The translations under genes were made by a program, and so were the position numbers. A stretch of DNA of 64,000 nt from Artocarpus heterophyllus (taxonomy: Eukaryota; Streptophyta; Magnoliopsida; Rosales; Moraceae). Positions 47,415 through 60,200 of the stretch are shown here, piece by piece; the stretch's first letter is position 1; the number at the start of each line of letters is the position of its first letter. The stretch lies in assembly GCA_025403435.1 (NCBI GenBank), contig CM046348.1, positions 20,497,679-20,561,678 on the forward strand, in the 5' to 3' direction. The notes below the pieces were generated by a model. It had not been told where the DNA came from. It did no database searches and saw only the letters and a program-made list of their open reading frames with translations.

Positions 47415-47790
47415 CAATCTTTAATAGGGTAAACTTTTAGAAGAGTGGTTTGTAATAAAGCTTTGGGTCCATCCTACGAATGGTCCCTAATGTTTTCCTC
47501 CAATCTCATTTTAATCTCTGTCTTTTAAAAAGTCCTACTTTAGTCCTTAGCTTATCATTTTGTTCCAAATTTTGTCCTTGTGTTAGATGACTGTTAAATT
47601 TTGGACCGAAAAATATGTGTCAGGCACGTGATTGGGACTAAAATTGAAGGGAATCTAAAGTTAGGGACCACAATTAAAAAATGTAAAAAAAGTTTAGGGA
47701 TCAAAAGTAATTAATATCTAAAGTTCAAGGATTGAAACAATAAAGCATCTTAAGTTCATGAACCTCTGTGGACATTAATCTTGTTTCTTT
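47415..47790. repeat. Probable inverted-repeat element
   Basis: TGGTCCCTAATG near 47480 and TTAGGGACCA near 47662 are inverted. TTTTAAAAAGTCCTACTTTA and AAAAGTTTAGGGATCAAAAG are typical of a widespread plant repeat. Ends not defined. Confidence 0.4.
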
Positions 47791-48039
47791 TTATTAGTAT
47801 AATTAGCTAAAACTATTGAGCACAAAAAATATTATACTAGCTTGTGTTCCACATTTACATAGTTAACATCTATTCAAAGTGTCATAAAATAGGATATTTA
47901 AAGCCATATACAAGGTTCAAAAAAAAAATCAAAACTAATGTATAGAATATGAAAGGTTGATATATAATTTAAAGGCCCAAAAAAGTTTGATACATAACTT
48001 AAAATAGCATTTTTATAAATGCCATATTTTGAAACCTAC

Positions 48040-48175
48040 TTTTAATAAATGTCGCACATCTTTAAATGTGGCACAACTTAACAAATAATATAAGCTATTA
48101 TACGGTATAACTTTTTTAAATGTGACATGAATAAATACAATTTTTAAAAGTGTGGTATAATACATAATTTTCTCT
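48040..48175. repeat. Dispersed repeat, copy 2
   Basis: GGCACAACTTAACAAATAAT and CAATTTTTAAAAGTGTGGTA match the copy at 35150-35325. Confidence 0.55.
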
Positions 48176-48179
48176 AATT

Positions 48180-49229
48180 TAAAGGCCTATGGAGGGTTTG
48201 GTATATAATTTAGAAAAAATTATAATGCATGACTAAATTATTGTTACGGTAATTGCAATTCAACACAATATTCAAAATATCTTAAAAATATCCTTAATGA
48301 TATAATAATTATTGTAATGATATCATATTTTATACTATAAAATTACATAGGAATGATATTATTTTGGGGACATCTATAAAATATTTATAAATTAGAGTTA
48401 TATATTAATCCAATAAACATAATTATGTTATTTATCTCAGTAACCTTTTAATTTAGGGGCCTTGTAAGTAGTCTATATGTTTGTTTTATGATCATTTTGA
48501 ATCTTATACATCGCTTTAAATAGCCTATTTTACGATGTTTTGAATGGATGTTAGCTATGTGAACGTAGAAGACGAACTACTATAATATTTTCGTGCTCAA
48601 TTTATTGCTATTTATTCAACATCAACTTCACAAACTTGCACTTAGGTCTTATAGTGTGGAAAAAATAATTTTCTCAAGAGTGATGCATATATACTGTACG
48701 GTGGAGCCATATTACGTACTCAACTTTTGAAAATTTGAATTCAAATGCATAAAAATTTTAAAAAATTTTAGTTATTTTTCTAATTTATAAAAAATGATAA
48801 TTTTGTCCTTGTTAAATCATTGAAATATATTGTTACGTCTTTATTTTACAAATAATAATAATAATAATACTAAATATATAACTGTGCCTCCATTAGATAA
48901 AATGTTCTCTCTGATTTTTGTCCAGTGTTTCACTGAAGAAAATCTTTGGTTCTGTCGCTGTATATACTTCAAACACACAAAACAACTCTACTTTGCTCCT
49001 GAAGTATATTATGATTATTAGTTTAAACTATCCATTAAACCAAGAACTGCGTGGCACTCAATTGGAGGAAAAAAAATATTTTTCACACATTCATTATATT
49101 CTGATAAGAAATGAAAAGAAAAGAAAAAGCATGGCCGCAAATGCAATGCTGATAGAGCGGTAGCTTTATAAGTTCATAACATATCATTGATCAAAGAAAG
49201 AAGAAAAGTGCGAAACGACATTGCTTTTG
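48180..49229. other. Intergenic, 3' side of the receptor kinase
   Basis: An AAT microsatellite lies at 48850-48869. No gene seen. Part of it should be the 3' UTR of the kinase gene. Confidence 0.4.
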
Positions 49230-52200
49230 CTATCTGCCATCTTCTAAGGTGACCGTTAATTCATTATGAGAACATGTTTCTGGTTTACTTGAAGAAGAAG
49301 CTTTGCTAGAAGGGCATCGTCGGACTACAAAGGCCGGTTGTTTAGGCGTTGGAAGTGTTGCAGTTTCACTGCCAAGCATGAAAACGACATCGGACATGGT
49401 AGGACGGTCACCTGGATCTTCTTGTACGCACAACAGACCAACGTTAATGCACTTCAAGTATTCCTCTTTCTTGCAGCTTTGACATATTGTCGTTTCCAAC
49501 AAATCCAGTGCTTTCTCTTCTTTCCAAAGATGCCATGCCTGAGAAATTTGCAAAACAAAGCAAAGAGTTAGATATTGTTAATTGGGTGCTGATTATTTTT
49601 TATTTTTTTATTTTTATTGTTTTGAAGAATACATACATAGCCTAGGAGGCTCAAAGCTTGTGCAGGCTCATAAAATCCAGTGTTCCTTTTCCCACTAATA
49701 ATCTCAATCACAACAACTCCGAAGCTGAAAACATCGGACTTGACTGAAAATAGCCCATCTAGGGCATACTCTGGAGACATATAACCACTGCAAAAACAGA
49801 AATGCATTGACGAAGAGTTAAGAGGATTAAAGTTTGTGGTTGAATAGTAAGGAAAGGAACATTGTGAACTTACTATGTCCCAACTACTCTTTTGGTGTTT
49901 GCTGCAGTTTCATTGCCACCGAAAATCCTTGCCAAACCAAAGTCAGAGATTTTGGGATTCATTTCATGGTCTAGTAAAATGTTGCTGGTTTTTAGATCTC
50001 TGTGGATAATCCTTAACCTGGAATCTTGGTGAAGGTAAAGAAGCCCTCTGGCAATTCCCAAAATGATATTGAAGCGCATATGCCAGTCCAATATCATGCA
50101 TAACTTTCGATCTTCCAAGCAATTAATTTTTCATTGAGGGAGACATTTAGTTTTGATTCATAAGATTAGAACACAATATGAAATAAATACATTAGAAACA
50201 GGATTTTGATACTGACCAAATATGAAAGAGTCTAAGCTTTTGTTAGCCATGTATTCATATATTAACATCCTTTCTTCTGCTTCAATGCAATAACCCAAAA
50301 GTCTAACCAGATTTCGATGTTGAAGTTTCGCAATCAGCAGAACTTCATTTTTGAATTCCTCATGGCCTTGTCCTGAACCACTTGAGAGTCTCTTTACAGC
50401 AATTTCTTGTCCACCCGGAAGCTTACCCTGAGTCAGAGTCCCGATTGAACTTTTCCGAATTTAGCAGGAACAAGTTAAAGATGAATCCTGACAAGTTTCG
50501 TTAACAAAATTCTTTACCTTGTATACAGGTCCAAACCCTCCTTGTCCAAGCTTGTTTGTGTTCGAGAAGTAATCTGTTGCAGTGAGTACAATCTCCAGAT
50601 CAAAGAAAGGTACTTCAATTCCTTTAGTATCATCCTCTCTGTACCTGCCTGATTCAATGAAGCTTTTGGCACGTCGCTCACTGTCTTTCTTTTGAAGCAC
50701 TGCATTCTTTTCAAAGCTTCCTATGCTATCTGAAAATCATGAATCAAGTGTTCATTATAGCAACTTAAAGTCATATTCTGAGAGATAAACATAAAGTGGT
50801 TTTGCCTAGTTGGTACCTTGTCTTTGGACCAGCTTTCTTCTCCAACAAAAAATGAAAACAATAGTACTTGAGAGAGTTATTATAACAGCAATACTTATGC
50901 AAATAACTATAATTGTCAGAGCCAATGTCATCTTTCCTCTCCCGGTTTTCTTGCTGTAACCACTCTCTGCATAAATTCAAAGAACAATTTAAAAGCCTTC
51001 ATATCAGTTTGTTTTATATAGTTTGATCAGTTTAATTTAATTGCTGAAAAAACTTAAAAAGTAAGTTGAATCTTGATAACATATAGAACAATACCTCGGG
51101 TGCATTTCAAGTTAAAACTATCCCAATGGAAATTTTTGTCGCAGAGGCACCGATTCTTCCTATCATCAGTTGCATTGCAACTTGAATTTGGCCAGTCCTG
51201 GCAGTCAGTAGGTGAAGAGCAAATTGGCTCTAGTGGTGGTTTCCAACCAATTTCTAATTCCACTCCGTCTTTAGATATCAACTCGGAACTAAAATTGGCC
51301 AGGTTAGTGTTACAACCTCTCATCGTATGAAATGGCAATGACTGGTTGAGCTGCAAAACATTTTCACTTGAAATATTTTTACAATTATCTATGTCCTTGA
51401 TTCGGACAAAAAAAGTTCGTGTATCTGGATTGATTCTTGTGACTCTGTAGGTGCCATTTCGAGTCTCAAAGTTGACCTGGCCATCGGAGATGTTGCAGCG
51501 GAAACCGCCATACAAGGGGTCACCACAATTTGGTCCAGTGCTAAGGGGATAAGGGATCAGGTTTGTGCCGCAAGCTTCACAACTCCTTTTTGTTAACTCT
51601 ACAAAAATAGAACACATTGAAATGCAGCCAAAACAAAAGGCACAAGAAATTCTGTTTTTCCATCAGTAGTATGTCTGAAAGTACTGCTATGGTATAGTAG
51701 TTTACAATGCTATTGCTGAATTTAGAGGTTGAGAAGGAAAGAGTGGCCTTTCTTTCAGCCCGAAGAGGTACAAGTAAAAATGACTTGTTGAGCAGGAAAT
51801 CTAGTGGAATGCTTCTTTACTGAGGGGACAAAAATTTATGCACTTAAAACACTAAGGGTTTTCTGCCACACACTTCTCTCCTTGTATATTAACTCAAAAA
51901 AGCATAATTCTAAGGGGAATGGCACAAAAATAAAAGAGGTGAGTTAAGAGAGGCAAATTTCATAATTTTCTCTTTTTGAGCTCTAATAGTAAACTAGTTT
52001 CAATTTGTCAGTTCAATAACCATAAATGGACTCAAATTGCAGCAAAAACAAAGGAAGGCTCGTACCTATATCGGAGACTGCTACACGAACATGGAGGTTC
52101 CGGTCATTCCTGTACTCCTCCTGAAGATTATTGAGCTCCTCAGACCAAATCCAACATGCAGAGCTACTACTCCCTTGTGTTTTCCCAGCCTCTTCGTACA

Positions 52201-53407
52201 AGTAGGCCTGGCACTGGCAGTTGTTGAGGCACTCATTTTCGCACTCCTTTTCATTCTTGGCATTGAATTGAGAGTCTGGATTTCCAACTTTCATCATCTT
52301 CAGATCCAAGAATGTGTCGCCCTTGGAATTGTTACTACACATGGTTGTTTTCCTGACACACCCAGCTGAGTAATCCCCACCATTCCAGTTTTTTGGCGAG
52401 ATTGGCTTGAAAGCGGGCAAACACTTGCAGACTAAGTTGTTCTTACTGTTGCAGCTGCCAAAGTTTCCACAAGCATTATACACACTGCATCTATCTCTGG
52501 GCTCCGACCAAATTGTGGACCAAACCTTGTGAGAATCCCACAACAGATGCTGAATTTGACCGGAAATAGTCATGACCAGCCTTGTGTTGATGTACAATGA
52601 TGGCGTGAGATAAGGAATGGAGTCGTTGCGGACTGTTTTGGAAGTGAAATTAGAGAGGAGGTAAAGTATTGCTGGAGGCATCTCATTGAGGCTAATGAAT
52701 CTCCCCGAAACTCCGCTGTTCCAGTACTTAACCGATCTCTTCAATATGATGACCTGGTTTGTCCTCTCTTGATCCTGCTGAAATGTGAAGTTCCCTGTTG
52801 CTGGATCATCAAAACTTTTCCATGAAGTCAGTACTAAGTTCTCATCCAACATCATCCCTGGAAGAAAAGTATCCGTCGGATTTTCAAAACTTTGCCAGAG
52901 AATAGTCCCTGACTGATCTTCACTGCTCAGAACCAAATTCCCAGAATCCATTAACTTTGCTGTTGCGTTCGGTTGGGATGAGCTTGCAATGTTTGTTGAC
53001 CAGTAAGTTTTCCCGCTTTTATCCACCACCCTGAGATTGCCATCTTCCGAGACGGCGAAGACGCCGCTGGTACCAGAAACTGGGTTGTCTCTATTAGCCA
53101 CCCACACAACTGTTTTTGGATTAGAGTTGTAATACCATATTCCAACATATCTCCTACTGTCATTACTTCCATGAGGAGTGAAAAATCCTAACTCAAAGAC
53201 TTCTCCTGCTGAAACCAGAGAACCCCTTGTCTCATCAGTGATTAAACTGTTAAACAGGATGGTGTCTTTAGCTAAGCAACACACAAAAGAAGAAGGGCAC
53301 AACAAGAATGAGTAGAAAACGAAGAAAAACGACATGTGATTTACAGACCAACTAATCATGACTATTTTTTTTCCCCTTTCCTTGAGCTTTCTTCTTTTGC
53401 TTACCAT
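49230..53407 (-). CDS. G-type lectin S-receptor-like Ser/Thr kinase (8 exons)
   Basis: Exons (minus strand): 53407-52066, 51598-51095, 50966-50817, 50729-50518, 50427-50217, 50111-49874, 49787-49637, 49538-49230. All have GT-AG borders and keep the frame. Length is 1038 residues from the ATG at 53407, or 1022 from the ATG at 53359. I prefer the second because it puts the hydrophobic signal peptide ([12 protein letters not shown]) close to the start. Order, numbered from 53359: bulb-type lectin (~30-150), S-locus glycoprotein and PAN modules (to ~430), a cysteine-rich wall-associated-kinase-type module (~440-595), a transmembrane segment (~613-642) and the kinase. Kinase motifs are intact: [29 protein letters not shown]. 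It looks like a working plasma-membrane receptor. The extra module places it with the At4g03230-type subgroup. Ligand unknown. Confidence 0.93.
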
Positions 53408-53619
53408 AATGACATAATGAAATCCTCTACTATTCTTCTTAACCACAAGCAAGGAGTCATACAGTAAGACTGAAAAGTTAAATCAGTAAAATCGTCCATG
53501 GAGCCCGCCGCAGGGATTCACATGATTTTCTCTTTTTTTTCCCTTTCTACGAAAATGTCATCCACGTGAGATGACCTAATGACAATAAACTACTTTGACG
53601 AGTCTATGATTAAAAGTTG
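53408..53619. other. Upstream region of the receptor kinase
   Basis: Short non-coding stretch before the G+C-rich insert. No clear TATA box seen. Confidence 0.35.
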
Positions 53620-54580
53620 GAGTACAAGGTCATAAATGAAAAAATTTACGCCTATCAGTCTAATACTTGATTTACAGTTTCTAGTATCTATCTTTATTGC
53701 TAGCTCAGTCCATAGGGCTAAGTTGACACCCTTCTCGAAAAGGGTCGCCCAACAATGGAATCTTCGATAAACATCTCTGTTGATGCTTACCGCTGTCCGG
53801 CGTCGGATCAACACCCACGTGTGACTGAAGTATATGACCTCCTCCTAAGCTTGCCCTTGGTCGGGAATGAGTACCTGCAAAAGGGATGATTCGGAGAAAA
53901 GGGGTTAGTCAATAGACAAGGGCTCTTCGATGCTCAAAGCAAGTATTGCTCGGCAGGGGTCGGCAGCTAATTAGGTATGAGGAAGTCTCTCTCCTTAAAA
54001 CGTCATAAATACACCCTATTTATAGGCCACCAGCTGGATCGGGTGTAGGATGGGTTTTACCCATTACCCAGGTGTCACATCAAAGTGTATCAAGCAATAA
54101 GTGACAAGTGTCGCGTCCATTGTCCAATGGATTGGACTCTATCGGACGGCAGCACGTCTGCCTGGTGTTGGCCTATAAGGATGAGTAGTGACGTATTATG
54201 ATGGATAGCATGGCCCGGACCGAGCTACTGTACATCCCCGAGGTGGCGGCCCTCTCGGGGGTGTGCCCTCAGATAAATGAAAGACACCTCGGGAAGAAGC
54301 ATAAGTCGTCAGGTCGGAGCGATAGCCTATATCAGTCGAACTGAGTTACCGATCATCAAATTAGGGTCTTCGATGGGGGCGCCGAGCTTACTCTCAACAA
54401 TCTCTATCCAAAGGGTGTTTTTAAAACCACTTTGAAAAGAGTATGCTAACACTGGCTGCATGTCTCGGACCTTTTCTTTAAAAAAAAAAAAAGAAAAAGT
54501 GCCTTCTTGCTGTTTTTCACCAGCGGATTTGCCCCACATGTTTAATTTTACAAGCACTTGACATTTGCCGGCCCTCAATT
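53620..54580 (-). mobile_element. LTR-like G+C-rich fragment, minus orientation
   Basis: About 1 kb that is much more G+C-rich than its flanks. On the minus strand it has CCTATAAATAGGG (TATA box, about 54014-54026) followed by a transcript-leader-like stretch, the order expected of an LTR U3-R-U5. There is no coding and no primer-binding site, and clear TG/CA ends were not found. Identity as a solo LTR or non-autonomous fragment is inferred. Confidence 0.45.
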
Positions 54581-54939
54581 GGTGAAGTTTAATGTAGTTT
54601 CCTTAGCTGTCACAATTGTTTATGAGGTCACAATGACACTTGGAAGGACGTTTGGACTTTTTTGTCGTTGGATGCAGATTTAAATAAGGAGCGAAAAGCC
54701 GAAGGGAAAACGAGTCAAGCAGAGGCCGAATGGGCAATAGAGTGCAACACACTCCACCATACACTTTTAGCTTCTAGAACCCCATAAAAATAAAAATAAA
54801 AAATAAAAAATAACAAAAGCAAAAAGAAAAGAAAAACATGATAGCTCTCACGACGTTGATATGCTGATCTTACCATCATGAACAGGATTGGCCTTTTCAA
54901 CATGTTGATATTGCAATCATGTGGAGGATTGGTTATTTA
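54581..54939. other. Intergenic, nothing recognised
   Basis: A+T-rich with an AAAAT run at 54786-54812. No gene seen. Confidence 0.35.
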
Positions 54940-55105
54940 GGAGGGTGTTTTAAAAAGTTGTGAGAACGGTTAGTTATAACTATTTTTATTATAGTATATA
55001 AAAGTTTTATATTATAGTAATTTTTTTATTGTTATTATAACATATGAGAGTTTTATATTATTATTAACTGAGTACGGTTTTCACCACTCAATCAAACAGT
55101 CGATA
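54940..55105. repeat. Copy of the MITE-like family
   Basis: Starts GGAGGGTGTTTTAAAAAGTT and has the inner TATAACATATGAGAGTTTTA. It ends near CAATCAAACAGTC. Confidence 0.6.
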
Positions 55106-55109
55106 AATG

Positions 55110-56137
55110 ATATCCTACCTAGTCATTATGAATTAAATGGGTTGAGAAAAATATTAACTCCCAAAATAACCCAAAAAAAAAAATAGCTTTTTTGTCTTTT
55201 TGAGAGTTGATAAGGATTTTTCTTGTCTTTTTCTTTTTCTTTAAATCATCTTTTCCCTCCTGATATGTTTAGAATGAAATGGGATAAATTATAAAGTTAC
55301 TTGTCATTAAACACACCTCATGATACATAAAGGCATTTTTTCCCCTAAAATATGAGGCACCTATTTAATATTATTTAATTACTGAAATAATAATCCATTG
55401 ACACAACAAAACAATGGAAACCATTATTTATTTATTTTTAAGAATCACTGAAGTTAACTTTGATTAAATCAATGGTCCAGACCAATTTTTTTTGTAATTA
55501 ATTTTCTCACCCCTAAGGCACCTGTAAATAGTGGAAAATCACAATTATATGTACACTTTTGCTAACTTGAGAACTAATAAGAACTTACTTCGAGGCTTTT
55601 TCTTTTATTTCCGATTCCAATGAAGCAAAGTAATTTGTTGTTTGTAGTTTGATCAATTTTTGACCAAGACAAGCTCCTTCACAAATAAGTACAAGCGAGA
55701 CAGTTGTAGGCGGCGATGATTTTATAAATGTAAGCATGATCTACTGCTTATGTTGAGAGGGCAATCATTAAAAAAATCTGTAGTTTGAGTATTTTTTTTA
55801 CATTTTAGACTAAGCTGAATTATTGGAATGGGAAGCTTGATAGCTAGACGTCCCAAAAGGTCAAACTCGTTGGAATTTTTGAAACTCATTATCTTCTGTT
55901 GGTGGTCCCTCAGCTTTTACTATATTTTTTTTTTTGTCTTCCTTCCTCTGTTTTCGTGTGAGAGAATCAGACATACGTTTGAAGCCTTGGGCGGGTTTCT
56001 TTTCATGGAGCAACTTAAAGCTTCTTCTTTTTTTTATTTGTATTCAATAATTTGATGAAAAAGACCCATGACGGACCATTTGTCGGTCTGCATGGTTATT
56101 TTATTACCAACAGGTGGAAAATTAGCATGCAAAGTTT
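55110..56137. other. Intergenic, nothing recognised
   Basis: No supported gene. The ORF at 55828-56055 ends in T-rich sequence and has no family features. Confidence 0.35.
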
Positions 56138-56275
56138 ATAGGGTGTTTGAGAGTATGGTTAAAAACACTGTAACATGTGAGTTTTATACTATAGTTTTTT
56201 TTTTCTTGATATTATAACATGTTAAAGTTTTAGATTATAACAACCAGAAGTTTTGATTGAAACTGACAATGTAAA
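56138..56275. repeat. Copy of the MITE-like family
   Basis: Starts AGGGTGTTTGAGAGTATGG, with the inner TGTAACATGTGAGTTTTATA. Confidence 0.55.
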
Positions 56276-56511
56276 AAAAAAAAAACGACTAAAATACGAT
56301 AAATTTCCCTAACCCAATTGACAACCAATTCCCTGCCTTCATTAGATGTTAATATATGATTATGATAAATTTCTGACAACTTTTGTTAACTAAAACGGGA
56401 CCTCTAACCACTAAGAACAAGAAGCATCATCCACAACTAACCAACACAACCACCTGCCTAAACACATAAAATACTAGCCTACTTACAAATCCTACCAGGT
56501 TCGACAACTTG

Positions 56512-56608
56512 AAAGGGTGTTTGAGAAGTGTGATTATAACTAAAATTTTTGAATTGAAAAAGCAACTAAAAGTTTAAGTTAGAATTGATTTTATCAAACA
56601 CCATATTA
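56512..56608. repeat. Short copy of the MITE-like family
   Basis: Starts AAGGGTGTTTGAGAAG and ends TATCAAACACCAT; about 97 bases with inverted ends. Confidence 0.55.
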
Positions 56609-57224
56609 AGCTAAACGCATTAAACAAAGACTTCGCGTCTCAAATATTGTCTAACCAACCACATTGTATCACATCATTTAAAAATTTTGAAATAATTTTT
56701 AATCGACCTTGGCATGTTTTCCATCTAAGTCTATTAAATGACGTGACATAGTTAGATACTAGTATTTGAGACACCAAAAATTAGACAACTATTTCTATTC
56801 AAAGCAAGATGATATACTTGAATTATTCCTATTGGACGTTTAGGTGCCAGTAACATCATAGCAGAACTACATAAACAAGAAGTTAAATCCAATGACAGAC
56901 TGAATCAATGAGTTACAATTTACTACATTTCTTTTGACAGTGTATCACTTTACAACAACAGCAAAATTGTCAAAAATCATGTTGACCACCGTTCATACCT
57001 AATTTCAGTACCACATGGTAACTTACCGACGTTACAGGAAGCTTGGTACTCTATTCGCCTACGATAACCGTATTTTGATTTGAGGAGATTCAAGAAGGGA
57101 TTCAAGCTCTCCATAGTAACTCTCTAGTTGTTTTTTTCCTGACCTTTGCTGGTGGAGATCTCCTTCATAGGAACTAGTCTCAGCATTTTCACCCTGTTCT
57201 GTTATTTCTTTAGCCCCAATAGAA

Positions 57225-60200
57225 TCAGTTAAACAACTTGAAAGCATCCGCTGTTGAAAGAGAATGCGCAGATTCATATAATTTCTGAAACTCAGTTCTC
57301 CTTCCTTCCGTGCCTATCAGTTTGTCCTTCAAACCGTCTGGAAGAAAGGCTAGCGCACTTCGCAGGGTAAAAAGAAAACAAATGAATTAAATTACAAATT
57401 TTTGCTCTAAAAACAGAGAACACAGAACTTGTTGCAATTTTTGTTATACCTGGTAACACCTCTAACAATCCCCCATTTGTATCCAACATAGATTGATTGC
57501 TTAAAGCCAATATTGAATCCTTCTTGTGCAGCAGCTTCTTTTCCCGCTATAAGACCATCACGGTATCCAATCTAATATGTTAATAAGATTGTAAAACACA
57601 AAATTACAATCCAGTATATACACCGTGAAAGAAACTAGAACAAATAAATGAGAAGATCAACGTTAGATTATCAACGTCCTTACCGTATGGAATTGTTCAC
57701 GCCTTCGCTGCCACTCCCTGTTTAAATCAGACGAGCTTTCCAATTCCTGGTCAGAACCATCCCAAAAGGCATCATCTTCGTGTAATGAATGATCCCTCTC
57801 AGAATCTGAAAGAAAACATAAATTTTACGACATAAGTGCTTAAATTTTGCAAGACAGAAGAATTGCATGAAAAGTCACTAAGCATAAGTGCAGAAGTCAC
57901 TTTTATTTGAAATTTGAATACAACAAATTATCAAAGACGTTACTAATAGTACTAGTAATGAATTTTACAGTTTTTATGAAAAAATTGACTTGCCAGATAT
58001 ATGAACTTCACAACCTATACATTGTGTAAAGTTTCCACTACATTCTTATCAACAAGGGTCATTAGGAAACATGACATTAATAAGCTAATACATACAAAAA
58101 ATAAAAATAAAAATAAAAAATCCATAATATGGTTTCTGTTGTGAATGAAAGTCAATGTTTAGTAGAAAAGCCATGAAAAATACAAAGGCATTTGCCTCTA
58201 CTGAAGCACAACAAGCTTCATCATAAAACTAAAAATCTCTCTCTCTTTTATTTCTTTCTTAAAGTTTTATATCTTTCAATTTCATATCTTCCAGTTTCAT
58301 AACACGTTATCAGCATGAACGCTCTATTTCCTATGCAACTTTCTACTTTTAGTAAGTCAAGGCAAATGCCTCCGTATTTACAATAAAGGTTTTGGTACTA
58401 TGCAATACGATTTACACAATAAATTTTACTATTTACTACTGTTTGCATATTCACTTTGTTGCCTTTGAAGTATGGTGGACAACCATAAATCATGGCTTTT
58501 CCACCGAACATTGACTTTATTTATAACACTCCCTATTAGATGTCCACCATTTATGATGCCTCATCAAAAACCTTAACTAGGAAAAACCCAATGGGATAAA
58601 AACCATAGCAAAGGGAAAAATGGTCGAGAAAATTCTTCCTAGAATCCTGAAGATTCCTACCATAGATATGGTACCAAAGGGCATTGTGCTCGAGTCTGCC
58701 AAATGCCAGAGCATCTTTGCAAACTTTATAAGGCATCTCTAAAAGGGAAAGAGAAGAAAGTAAATTTTACCGAACATCTTGATACAATGTATGATATAAC
58801 TCGTCTTGATGCTTCTGATTTTACTAATGATTTTGTTACAATGAGATATCGGTGACAACTAGACATTACTACTGTATTTATTGTACTAAATAATGTTTTT
58901 ATAACATATGTTTTGTTTTTCTTCGTCGTCATATTATGTTTGAGAGTTGATGATAATCTATTCTTTATTGAATTTGAAGTAAAAATAACACAGCAATTAA
59001 ATAGAAGTCTAAGACCATGAGGTTCTCCACCTTCCCTAAAACTAGGCAACAATTCAAAAATCAAAAGACTTATCTAAAACAACTAAATCCTATTATTTGA
59101 TTTTCATAACTCGAATTTATTGCTAATCTTACCTAATCTACCCGATATACTTTCTAACAGAAATAATAAACCCTTCAACACTTCCCCTCAAGTTGGAGCA
59201 TAGATATCAATCATGCCCAACTTGCTAGCTAAAGGCTAAAAGTTAGGCCTCAAAAGTCCTTTAGTCAAGACATCAGCAATTTGTTGTGTGGTTGGAACAA
59301 AGTGCATACAAATGTCAGCTTCAAGCTTCTCCTTTATAAAATGACGATCAATTTCTATATGCTTGGTCTTATCATGTTGGACTGGATTGTGTGCTATACT
59401 AATAACTACTTTATTGTCACAAAATAGTTTCATAGGGCTTTCACCAGTCCTCTTCAACTCCTGCAGTACTTGCTTTCAACAGTTTCATAGGATCAAAACA
59501 AGGACTGATTAGTTATGCAAATGCAAGTTATCTGTCAGATCCACATAAAGCTAGATCTCAGACTGGATATGTTTTCACATGTGAAAATACTACGATTTCT
59601 TGGCATTCACAAAAGCAAACGCTGGTTGCTGCTTCATCATGTTATGCTGAAGTTATTGCACTCCACAAAGCAAGTCAAGAATGTGTGTGGTTGAGGTCCA
59701 TGACTCAACATATCCAATCAGCTTGTGGATTACTACTCAACAAGGATCCACAGTATTGTTTGAAAACAATAACGCATGTGCTACTCAAATAAAGGAATGA
59801 TACATCAAGAGTGGAAAAACGAAACACGTACTCCTAAAATTCTTTTCATTTACCCAAGAGCTTAAAAAGAATAAATACATTGATATTCAATACACTCGTT
59901 CAAGTGACAACGCTGCAAATCTCTTCACAAAGGCAACTCCTCCATCAACTTCTAGGATGCGTCATCTGAGAGATTTGTAAAAAATAACTAATGTCAACTT
60001 GAGGGGGAGTCTATACCAGCTGTACCTTTTTTCCCTTGTTATGGTTTTATCCCGCAGGCAGTATGGAACACAATACAATAATGCTGCACTCTTTTTCTTT
60101 TCACTATGGTTTTTATCCCATTAGGTTTTTCCTAGCCAAGGTTTCTAATGAGGCATCATACATGGTAGACATCCAAGAGGGAGTGTTGTAAATGAAAGTT

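Noticed and set aside
53408..53452. Longer N-terminus of the receptor kinase
   Set aside because: It would need a TTG start and would bury the signal peptide further from the N-terminus.
59236..59457. A host gene in the Yae1 intron
   Set aside because: The sequence is the C-terminal part of a copia RNase H domain, a transposon fragment.
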